From Trichinella spiralis (taxonomy: Eukaryota; Nematoda; Enoplea; Trichinellida; Trichinellidae): DNA of 64,000 bases. Location: contig CM012954.1 in NCBI GenBank assembly GCA_000181795.3, positions 3,502,786-3,566,785 of the forward strand, given 5' to 3'. Numbering within the stretch: the stretch's first letter is position 1; each line of letters opens with the position of its first letter. The translations under genes were made by a program, and so were the position numbers. The notes under the pieces were generated by a model that saw only the letters and a list, made by a program, of their open reading frames with translations, did not search any database and was not told the origin of the DNA. Shown piece by piece: positions 12,307 to 23,243 of this stretch.

Positions 12307-15300
12307 CTAAGCACAAAATCCACACGATTTTGGACAAAGGTATCTCATCAAGAATTCATAAAACAACGACCTGCACCGGTCAAGAATCAGCCAGCACTGG
12401 GTAGCTTTATCTTCGCATATTTCTAAAATATATATATGACAACAAAAAAACTTCAAACTGATATTTGATTTCATTTGTAAAACTGACCTGCATTTTGATG
12501 CGCAGAAGGTGAAGGCAAGAATGGATTCGGTTTGGTGAAATATGAATATGGATCAGTTTTCTCTTTGGATAAAAAAGCATCCGAAGTAGCGCCCGGCAAA
12601 TGATTAAGCCAAACCCCCGGATTTCCGGCAGCATAAGTGTAATAAGACGAGCAGTTGTACATTTTGTTAATTTTGCGCAAATCGACAGGGCTGAAATCTT
12701 TCATCCGACCAATGATGGCTGTCATACCCGGCATGCGTGCTTCGATCGTGTTACGCCCGTTTCGTGAAAATGCTTTACTGTCGTAATGAAGAATTGAAAA
12801 ATAATCATAATTCTCATCATAATAGTCGCTCTCTAACAAATTCGCCTTGCCAAATTGATCATATCCTCCTGAAAATGGAAAATTTTCAACAATCATATTT
12901 ATACAATTTCCCCTACAATGTTCATAATTTGAAAAAAAGAAAAACAGTAGAAAATTTTGTTCTTGTAGAAATTACCTCTGTCGACATTGTTCCACAAAAT
13001 TTGAATGTAATTGTCCCGATCCCATCGCTCATGTTCGTGCCAAAAGCCAACCGCATGCATAAGTTCATGAATAACTGTTTCGTAATCTATACAGCCAAAA
13101 TCGAGCGATAATTCTTGCCTTCCACCACCTCTTCCGACATCAGAAAAGCAGCTAAAACGTATTAATAATTTCAATGCAAAAAATTTCCAAAATCCCTGCA
13201 TTCCTATTCATCATTTTCTATATATATATATATATATATATCTTCTGCTTTTTTTGTAAATAAATAGCACTTACCCGTCAATTTTCCCAATATACAAATA
13301 ATCAGGTTCGAAAGTTCTGGGAACAAAACGAACGCAAGTTCTGTCGTGGTAGGCTTTCATGGCTCGAGCAATGATCGCCCTTTCTTTGGTTGCTTTAAAA
13401 CAGACCAACGTCAGGTAGACCGATATATAGATGTCAAATTCAACAATTAAACTTGACAATGCAAAGCAAACCTACTGTAATAATCGGACAAAACATAAGG
13501 TACTTCGTTGTTGGGCCATTTGTCTTTCGTCATGCGCACACCATTCCTGCTAACGCCCCTCGTCTTCAGACGACGTCTCATCACAGCCTTGCCAACAATA
13601 TCTCCTTGAAATTTGTCGACTACAAAGAAAAGCTACTGACGTAAAAATTTAATTCATTCAAAATACACTACACCTTGTTGCCATGGTGGATGAGTTTCAG
13701 ATCCGTACATTTCTTCTGAAATTATACACAAATTTGCAGATTGCATATTGAAATGATGATAAAAAAATTTCAATCATTAATCAGTTGCTTAATATTAATG
13801 AAAAGCAGAAAAAAATTATCCCACTGAAACAAAAAAAATAGTGCAGAAATGAAGGTGAAAATGTTCATTTTGCTTGCAAAATGCAATCCAGTTAGCCGGC
13901 TTGTCGGTAAAACTAGCTGGAGAATCGTTTTGCGGTTCAAAGCCCCCATTAATGTTGGTGTGGGGTCGGCTGAAAGCTTTCATTTCGTTCAATTCATCCG
14001 CTATTTACTGTATGCATGAAATAACTGACGGAGGAAAAGCATGCGAACGTGACAAACCAGTTCCAATGGTGAAGTCAAAGGATCCAACGGACGGTGACGC
14101 GTGTCGACCAACTATTTACACAGCATTACGCCATTCACTCTTGCATCCAGAACAGCTGGCCATTGGCAAAAGAACAAACAGCTCATTTTCTCCATTCCCC
14201 ATTGCGTGCTGCGTCACCAGTTGTAAAACTTTAGAACACTGCATTATTATTCACTGCTTTAACTTGCTACCACGTTTTCTTTATCGAATTCCACTGAACA
14301 AATGCGAAAACTAACCACCTTTGCAAATATTGCAATTTCACAATCGTCTTCCCTTTCGCTTCAGTAGCCATTAGCAACAACATGTTCACATCCATCCATC
14401 AACATGCATATACTACTTAGTAATTATTGTACCTTATGCTGCTGTCCAACTAGCCAACATTAATATTAACACTAGCATGCTTTGATGATCATTTGTGACA
14501 AGAAAAATGACTTCATATTTTCCAAATATTGTTCATATAGATAAAATGAATGGTATTTTGCTTACCTGTTGTCAGATACATCGCATTTCTGAAGTCTTCA
14601 ATGGTCAAAAAAGTACCATCTTCTTCTGAAAAATACAAATTTAACCAATGGAACTGTATGTTGTTCAAAAATTATAAAGGAAAGTTTTTTTTGTAAGACA
14701 TTGCGTTAAAACCAAACTTTCATTGTCATAATAATATAACCTCAAAGTGAAGTACATTTTTTTTATTAAAAATGTTCTTACGTTGCTTGTTGCTTTTGTT
14801 AAAAATGAAACTATTATTCACAATCAGCAAAGATGAAAACACTCATCAGGTCAGCCAACTTTCACGTCACTTCATGCTTCAAATATGTACAATTCTTTCC
14901 TTGCTAATTATTATTCTACACTGCATTTCTAGCTGACCATAAACCAATACTGAACTATTCACGTGTATCTTTTTAAATTTCAATCATCAAAAACCTTTGC
15001 AACAGGAAAAAGTTCAAAATATTAAAGTAAAAGTTGATTTTCAAACTCGATAATAATCTCTCCCTCTCCTCTTATCATAATAGAATTTTAAGCGGCAAAA
15101 TTAAACTCATAAGCAACAAACTGGTCAGTTTGCCTGTCGAAGTAAGCAATTTCATTTATGAACTGTTGTTGATCATCTGCATTAGCATGAAATGAAAATT
15201 CCAGTTCAGCATCATTTATTTAAAAGCATTCGCGCTCAGCCTGGTTTCAATTGCATGAGCTTTTGTAATGAACGTCTGAAACCATACTAAATGCTTGTTT

Positions 15301-16351
15301 ACTTGTTCAAAAAAAAAAGATGCAAATTTGTTTAACGTGTTCCAATCTGAATTATTTTTCATCTCAAATAAGTGATTTTGCCTTCAAAATCAACTTCAAA
15401 TCTCATTGTAATTACCAAAAATATGCCAAAAAATTTATGCTAATTTTTTCAAAAATAAAAAATGGCCAAAAAAGTTATATCATTGGGGAAAATTACGCAA
15501 ATTGACAAAGGGTTTAATGAACAATTTCCCGTTGTCAATGTCTGCCTTTTGTCGGTCACTGCTTTTCTTTGTCAGAAAATGAAACGGAAAAAGAGAAAAA
15601 CATTGTAAAGTAAAAATTATAATTAAAAAAAACCATTTCACAATCGACCTCATTTATCGTACAGCTTCACAACGAGTACTTTCAGTCGTTCAGTATTACA
15701 AATATATAACAATAACGAGGAAAAAAAATACTAAATGAATGCATAAAACTTATAAATCAAAAAAAGGGAAATGCTATTTATTTATTATTCATTGGCATTT
15801 ATTATGGCGCATTATTGTGTAGTAGGAAAAATGAATGACCCGATAATCGAATGATTCTGAAAAAAGATTAAAAATTTTCCATTCCATATAAAATAAAACA
15901 ATCAAATTTCAATAAATGTGAATTCCATTCACTTTAGAAAATTTTCAACACAATAGCTGCGCTATACGTCACATCAACGTATATATATATATATAATATC
16001 AAATTAGACGCTTGCTTGCATTGTTTTAAAATTTACAATCACAATGCACGATGCGTTAAATGATAAAATTATAACTTTGAAAAGTCAATTTGAAACAATC
16101 TCACAAAAATATCATATTCAATAATAAAAAATAATTTTCAAGAAATAAATTTGTTGAAAAGATTGAAAATTTCACATTCATCCCTTCCCCAGTTCAATTT
16201 TAGAGTTGAGAAGATTCAAAATTAAAAGTTCTCAGCCAACGAATGACAAAAAAATAAACTACTAACCGTATGGCAAGCCCAACGGTGCCGCGTCGACGAC
16301 AATCCAAAGAAAAGCAATGGTTGAAGCCAAAGTAGAACAGAAACGTTTCAT
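12307..16351 (-). CDS. Secreted astacin (M12A) zinc metalloprotease with C-terminal ShKT domain, copy 2
   Basis: Paralogue of the neighbouring astacin with the same exon plan. Exons (minus): 16267-16351 signal peptide (MKRFCSTLASTIAFLW...), 14566-14625 propeptide (FLTIEDFRNAMYLT), 13674-13715, 13476-13619, 13275-13392, 12976-13151, 12488-12868 and 12307-12422. The joins I tested keep phase. The zinc site is HELMHAVGFWHEHERWD and the Met-turn is SILHYDS, where leucine replaces the Met of copy 1 (SIMHYDS). Most astacins have methionine at this point, so the change is worth noting. The last exon codes ICEDKATQC, LCPKSCGFC and a stop, an ShKT module. Compared with copy 1 there is one extra small propeptide exon (13674-13715), and the linker before ShKT lacks the proline-rich acidic run. 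Intron 1 is 1.6 kb and intron 2 holds an odd GC-rich block. Confidence 0.9.
13216..13241. repeat. (TA)n microsatellite
   Basis: A run of about eleven TA units lies in an intron of astacin 2. Confidence 0.85.
13874..14314 (+). other. GC-rich 146-codon open frame nested in an astacin-2 intron
   Basis: Between the astacin-2 propeptide exons lies a block of clearly higher GC with a 146-codon open frame on the opposite strand, starting MQNAIQLAGLSVKLAGESFC. No signal peptide, domain or homology is recognised. The residues look unlike a repeat artefact and include nine or more cysteines. It may be a nested gene, an intronic enhancer, or simply GC-rich sequence where stops are rare. I see no poly(A) signal close behind it. 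Confidence 0.15.
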
Positions 16352-19300
16352 TGGAGCATTAGCTATATGGTGGGCTGTATGTTGAGGTCGAATTATTATT
16401 ATTCAAGGCGTGATTCAGAAACATCCACCGATGTTGAACCAGTTAATGGTTGTGAACAGCGACAATATATTTTGCAAGCCGTATTCGGCTGCTGTTCGAA
16501 TGGCAAAATTGAAATGGAAAAATATACAACTAACTAACAGCAAAGTACAAACTAACCAGCTGGGATGAAGAGAAAAATAAAGCAGCAAAGAACGTTGAAA
16601 GTATATTGTTCAGGCAGCAAATGGCCGAGCAGAGTATCAATTTGGTGAGGTGCACACCTCGCTGATTGGACAATTGGACCAATGAAACAACGCTGTCCCG
16701 CCCAGCCCGCCAAAAAATATTCCCTCTGCCCTTTTTTTCCGACCGGCTCGGAACCGAGCCAGTTTCTTCATTTACCGTTTGGTCGGCAAGCTTTGCAAGT
16801 TTACTCTTAACAAACAATAAAACAAGCCTACATCAAAGCTAGCAAGAATGAATGGGGGAAAATAAAAATAAAAAATACTAATAAAACAAACAAATCCACT
16901 CCCACTGAAGCTAACGGGAAGAAGGGGAAGGAAAAGTTGGAACAAACGGCGGATGCTGGTTTCTTTTTCTGAACCAAGAAAAAGCTTTGTGTAATTTTCC
17001 AATTCGCTGTTAGTACAGCGAAAAGCTGCCTTAAACGTGGACAGTTCCAGACCTTGCCGAGTCAAGTTCTGTTTTCACTTGCAATTGGTCAGCCAACTGC
17101 TCAATGCTGAATAATATACAGCTGCACGAGCTTCGAACAACCAACCGGTCATCAAATAATCGTCGTGTCCAGTTTTTCAATTACTATAAATGCGCTAAAT
17201 CAGCATAAACGTGTAAGAGTGCTACTCTCAGGACATGGCTTTGCATCACTCCACACAGTGGAGAGACGTTTGTCGAACAAACAGCGTCGATGACGTGTGC
17301 TGCGTGTCTGCAGTTCCCAGTGGGTCAACAACTGGATATCAATTGACCATCGATTTGAATTGTCTAAGCAAGGATGCTTTCTGACCGACTGCCTCCAATT
17401 TTTAACAACAACGACGATTCAAATATTACCACTTGACCAACCTCAAAAGCTAAGATGATGTCGCATTTTAACAACAGTGTGTGTCACAAATGCGACACAA
17501 TCAACTATCACATCATTCACAATACAATAAATGCAAGAAATTCTCCATTAATTCGTGCCAAACTGTTCAGAAATCATAACAACCAAATTGACTATTTCAT
17601 AACCCCAAACTGGATAAATTCCAATACAACAACAAAACCCCATCAAATGTACTTGTTAAGATATAAGAGAAAAACAACAATATTTGATAGATAATTAAAA
17701 GAATTAACCAATACCACCTACAAATATATATATATAAAGACAATCATATTTAAAAAATCATAACTTTGCACATAAAAACAGAATTATTTATGAATTTATA
17801 TTTTTCAGAAATGACAATTTTTCCATCTCATATTATAGAAACAGCACAATTTGCTTATTAAAAAAATGTGAATAAGTGCTCTTCATACTGCCCATAATAC
17901 AATTACACTTATATTAGTAATAGATTTTTCTTAATAACTATATTTACTTTGTCTAGGCGATACCAAAAAAAGGTATACGAGCAATGCTTCCTTCCCTCTC
18001 TGAGACCAAGAAAAATCTATCCACAAACAACACTCTTTTTACTTTATAGCAAAAATAAAAAAAAGAACATGCAAATTCTTCCCATATTCAAATCAGGCGA
18101 AAAAGTAAGCATTAGCCATCATACCAAGCGCAAAGAGTAGAGGCTTTCTCCCACTTCGATGCCCATCCTCGTCTATAAGAAGAGCGCGGCGCACTAGCAT
18201 GGAATCACCTGCTTCTCCACTTGCTTTAAATATTTTAATACCCCCTTCATATTTAATATCTAATTGATTTAACTGATTTACATTTCATCACTGCAAAAGC
18301 ACAGCTATTATGCATAATTGCCATCCGATAATAAATTTATCGAATTATGCAGTTAACTTTGGAATTGCGGAAACAATTTAAACATAATGCATTTTCACGA
18401 TTAAAATGTAAAAGAAAAAAGTTGAAACTAAACCGCAATAATGATGAAAAGTTAGTTGAAAAGTAACTCATTCCAACAATGGTGAATAAGTGAATAAGAA
18501 ACTAAGAATTAAAGTAAAATAAATTTAACCGATGATATAAAAAGTCGAAAAAAGTTTTTGGTCAAATAAGCAAATTTTCTTGTTATAATAATAATAATAA
18601 ATGCCGACAAGAGTTAAATCTCACAATTCAACATTCATTTCTATCTTCACCATCCTCCACTAAAATTTAAACTTATTCATCATTTCATTCATCTGGCCCA
18701 CTGTTCATGCCAATTCATACACATTGTTACGTGTTACTGATACGCGTATACAATGAATCATTCTATTTAAACCAATATTAAAATAAGTAACAAATGTGAA
18801 GAAAAAATTACAATTTAAAATTGAAACAAAATTAAAAATATGGAAAGAAATAAACGAGAGATAAAATTAAATAAAAATTTAAGAAATAAAAATCACTCAA
18901 CATATTAAAGCAGTTGTTGAACATGCAGATTCTGTTGCCAGAATACTGTATTAATTCAAATCTCAAACAAGTAGATTGATGTTCACCAAATGAAAACTAC
19001 GGGATAGTTCGACCCTTTCGAATTATCCGCAACCGAAACTTGAAGAATTTGAATTTGAAGTTATTTAAAAAAAGAATCGCACATACCTTTTTTGTCGTAA
19101 GTTGTTCCGTTTTCAGCTTCATGTCTTCAAGTTTTTCGATAAGCAGCAAAATGTTGCAATTCATAAAGTAACAAAACTACCTGAAATTAAAAATTCAATT
19201 TAAAATAACAACAAAAACAACAACAACAATAATAATAATAATAATGGAATAAGTAGATGAAACAAATACAAGAATTACAAATTTTGAAATAGTGAAAAGC

Positions 19301-20450
19301 TTTTCAACAATCGTTGATTAATTTCCGTTCAACGCCGTCAAAATTCAGGCCAGTAAACAGCAAGCAACAATTATCAGTTACTGATCAGTGGTGACCTTTC
19401 AGACGACGCTGATTTGCATAAAAGTCAGATAGCCTAAGTGCGCAACAGAAATCGACTTCAAACGCCCACGCAAAGTATCAACTTGAAACGATCATTTCGC
19501 GTTTGTTTAATAATTTAATATTATTCTTTTTTAATGAAAAACAATTTTTCAACTTTTCATTTAGAACATGCATCATAATATGCAAGATAAGTTATTTTAA
19601 AGCGCATTAAATTGCTGCGAATTAATTCAGATGATAAATTTGGATAAAAGCAACAATTCAGCAAAACTTTACCTGATCAATTGTTGTTGCCATTTGAGTG
19701 ACATTTTTCATTTCATATGAATTATGAAATTCAATAAATAGAAAGGGATGCTCTTGCTTGAAAATAAAACGAGAAGAAAACAAAAAATAATCGCACCATT
19801 TCACTTCAACACCGAAAGACACAATAATTTGAAAATGACAAGAGTGCGGTATTTATCGCCGCAAGAACTCGCTACACTTCTCTGATTGGTCTCTGTCAAT
19901 TTGCAACAATTTAATTAGGCCATGGGCGGTAAATATTATAATAACCTGAAAATTTTTAATTAAATTCCATAAATAAAAATAAAAATTTTATTTTCAACTT
20001 ATAAAATTTAATATAAATATTAAAATATTAAATAAAATTTATGAATTTTATTTTTATAAGGCTAATATACAAAAACTTGCAGGAAACAATTCAAATTCAG
20101 TTTTTGTTTTTTTATATGCATTCCTTTGTTTTGAAAAAGATCGATTTTGCAACTGTAAGCACTTGCAGCACATTTTATCACAAATGCAGATGCTATTAAA
20201 CCCAAATTAACCTATAAAATTTCAATACGAACAAATTATAAAATGATTTTCAAGTATAAAATTATAACACTTAAAATATTCTTTTTACAATATTCAATAC
20301 AGTACAATGAAAATCACTAATTACGATGCAGTGAAACGTTGATTTTATTTTTTTGTAGAATAATGAATTAATAAAAAGTCATAATGAACTGAGATTTAAA
20401 GTGTGTTCAAGTTTTTTTTAATTAAGAAAAAGCAAGTTTTGATTTCCTAT
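16352..20450. other. 4.1 kb intergenic region, mostly without recognisable genes
   Basis: The stretch 16520-17420, upstream of astacin 2, is GC-richer and includes the hairpin cluster at 17216-17297. After that the sequence is very AT-rich, with (TA)n and (AAT)n tracts (about 15980-16000 just to the left, 18585-18600, 19205-19245). Two small open segments with donor-like ends on the minus strand (about 18100-18230 and 19085-19190) could be exons of an undetected gene but share no clear phase or homology. Nothing else was seen. Confidence 0.4.
17216..17297. other. Cluster of four short perfect hairpins
   Basis: Inverted repeats follow each other: AGAG/CTCT (17216-17228), CTCCAC-ACA-GTGGAG (17249-17263), GTTTGT-CGA-ACAAAC (17268-17282) and CGTC-GAT-GACG just after (about 17287-17297). 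Three have 3-nt loops. The stems are perfect, so either strand could fold. The block is about 0.9 kb upstream of the astacin-2 start codon. Confidence 0.4.
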
Positions 20451-22723
20451 TTAATTCCATTTTGTCTGTGTAGACTGCGATGCAGTTTCTGCATCGTCAT
20501 TTTGTTGTCCGCCATAAAGAGTGCTTTCTGTGTCGAAGTCTTCATCCCAATCATCATTGGATGATTTTGTAATGCTTTCAATCGTTGAAACAGAATCTTT
20601 CGACTTTGTTCTGTTTAGATTCGTCACGGAACTATCACGTTTCGTCATTTTCTTCCTCTGCTCTAACTTTTCCACAGCGCGCATCACTGATCTCAGTGCA
20701 GAATCACTGTCATCCGTATTATCATCGTCGTCATCATTCAGAGTACGATTCCATTCATAAGCTGTTTTACTAATTCCGGCTTCTTTCAAAATTTCATTGA
20801 ATCGATTTTCTAGTGACTGTTTCGCAATTAGCTGAAACAAATTAATCAATCAATAAGTCAATCAATTGCACCCATATTTATATAATTAAAAATAACATTC
20901 ATTTAAATTATTTGATAAACACTACAAATACAACAGATTTACAAAAATTAATTACCGCTTTCTGTTGCTCCAATAAAGTTGGTCTGTTGTGGATACGATT
21001 TTTCAGGGCAGCTAGATTATCTTTGTACCACGTTTCAAAGGCAATTGAATCCAACCTGTCAAAATGCACTTTTAACTTTCACGTGTAAATTAATAAAACA
21101 TTAATAATAAAAATTAAAAATTCATTAATAAAAAAGATACTTTAATTTCCGCTTCTTTTCCTCAGCTCGAAGCTTTTGTTGGATATTTTCATCTTCAACA
21201 TACTGCTTTAGTTGCTTTTTCAATTTGCTCTTTATTTCACTGCTTTTATCGTTGTTTTGAATATCACGCACTGTCGCTTTCCTCCGTTCTCTAAAAAATA
21301 AATAAATAAGTAAGCAAACTTTTAATGCTTTATTTTCTTTTAATAACAACAGATTTGCATAAAACATACTCACTTGTTCATTTCGATTCTCATCAATGTC
21401 GTTTTATTAAACTGACTCGCCAGATCGACCTCCGGCTCTCTAGAAAGATATAACAAAGATCGACTTCTTCTAAGAGATTGGCAGTTTTTCTGTTCAGATT
21501 TCATTCCCTACAAGAACAATACACAAAAAAAACAATAAATTAAATATTGAAAATCAACAGAACAATTTTTATATTATTCAACATTTTATCAACAATTAGT
21601 ATTACTGTATTTGCTTGGCAACGTGTCCGGCAGCAAGGATCCATTTTCAAAGCAAACGGTTCCACTTTGATTAGGTGAGCATTTTGAATTTTTCTTGTAT
21701 TCAATTTTTCTTGTATCTAAAAAATTAAACAGAACAACTTCACAATCAACTAAGCAAAGAATGCTAACTATATAAATAAATCCTTTTATGCAATTCAGAG
21801 TGTCGCTTACTTGATTGTGAAGTTGTTTAAAATTAGGAACAGGAGCAGATTTTCGAGGATGAAACGTTGGCTCAACAGCGTAACAAAGTCTATGACGCTT
21901 TTGTAACTGCTCACGCCGATACCCTTTTTCATGTATAGTATCCTATGTGTTATTTCAAAATAAAGTACAGTACTATACAGTACAATAAATAGTACAGTAG
22001 CACATTTGTAATTATTTTTTCACCTACTTTGCTTTGAATGCTAGGATTCTCATTGTGGACAAAATGCTGTCGTTCATCAAAAAAATCATTTTTCTTATTA
22101 CACAATGGTTGCTTGCTCATCTGCATGCAGCCAGTGATATGTGATGTGGAAATAGGTTTAACAGGTAAGGCTGAAAATTGAGGAGGACAGTTTGCCATTG
22201 CGGCTGATCGACATCGCCTTAAATGGATCTCATTACGTGCTTCACTGAGCTTGAAAGGCTGTACGGCAGTTTGAAGCAATTCATGACGATGTTGGAGTAA
22301 AAATTGCCGTCTACTTGACTCAGCTTGTGTCAGCTGTTCGTACAAAGGCAGATAAGTGGAAGCCGGCACTGGAGAAGCTTTGAATTCAGCTTTGGCAATG
22401 TGTTCCGCTTGTTTGCGATTTTTTTCCTCCAACAATGCTTCTGTAAAGCGATTTGCATACGTGGCCCGTATTGGCGCCATCTCGTCTCGGATGGTCATTT
22501 TGAATGGTTCCGGAACGGTAAATCGCTTTCCAGACGCTTTTTTCGACAGCAGTGGTCGACTCTTCGTTGTCGGTTTCTCATTTGCATGCACAGATGTCTC
22601 ATCTTCGCTTGACCGCTGATTATACAAGCGCCGTAACAACTGCAACAACTTCGCCTGATTGTTGCGCATTGCTTCCAACTGAGCAACACCAAGACATTGT
22701 TCAGATCGGCTACGTTCCAGCAT
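20451..22723 (-). CDS. FAM161-like centrosomal/ciliary protein
   Basis: FAM161 proteins bind microtubules at centrosomes and ciliary basal bodies. The 5' exon (about 21950-22723) carries the family signature: VPEPFKMTIRDE at about residue 70, then FKASPVPASTYLPLYEQL and, after a basic stretch, a second PF-K segment (AVQPFKLSEAR). Later exons at about 21780-21940, 21610-21720, 21373-21510, 21140-21296, 20955-21057 and 20451-20831 are rich in lysine, arginine and glutamate and include a coiled-coil-like part (SKLKKQLKQYVEDEN). They end in an acidic serine-rich tail. I placed the start at the first ATG in the open frame (22723). The open frame runs upstream to 22867 without ATG, so a further 5' exon is possible. 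Family membership rests on the two motif blocks, and exact exon ends were not all resolved. Confidence 0.75.
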
Positions 22724-23243
22724 AAGCCCAAATCCACAATGCCCACTCTGAACAACACGAAAAACAACCACATCCACACCCACAGACGAACTGCTGCACT
22801 CTATGGCAAGCAAACAACGTTCGTTGTTCAAACTTGGCAACAAGCACAGCAGCCGTTTCTGAGGCAACGATTAAATCCATTCCCTATTGCCTAAGATCAA
22901 TATTTCAATACAACGCTGCAAACTTTACACCGGTCAAGTCGCTGAACACAGCCAACATAAACACAGCACAGCACAACAACGCAGCCTAGCAAAGCAGTTG
23001 CCAGGCGAAGCGTACCATTTGCATCAGTCACAGGTGATCACTATTGATTGATTGTTAATATGTATAATATTGCAAAAAATTGATTACTCAAAATGTATTT
23101 AAAAAATAAATGATCTAAAAACTGCAAACATTAGTCATATTTTTTTACAAATCACACTAGAAAATAAGAAATAAGTTTTCGATACCAAGAAAGAAATAAA
23201 CAAATAATGCACAACTTTTTACCATTCTATGATAAATAATGAT
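22724..23243. other. Intergenic between FAM161-like gene and ADCK1-like gene
   Basis: About 0.5 kb between the 5' end of the FAM161-like gene and the 3' end of the ADCK1-like gene. It has a GC-richer part next to the FAM161 start (probable promoter) and an AT-rich remainder. No gene seen. Confidence 0.5.

Noticed and set aside
18140-18175. Resemblance to the 3' end of a tRNA-Ser (TTCGATGCCCATCCTCGTC)
   Set aside because: The T-stem 5' half and the matching 5' acceptor strand are absent, so this is probably chance.
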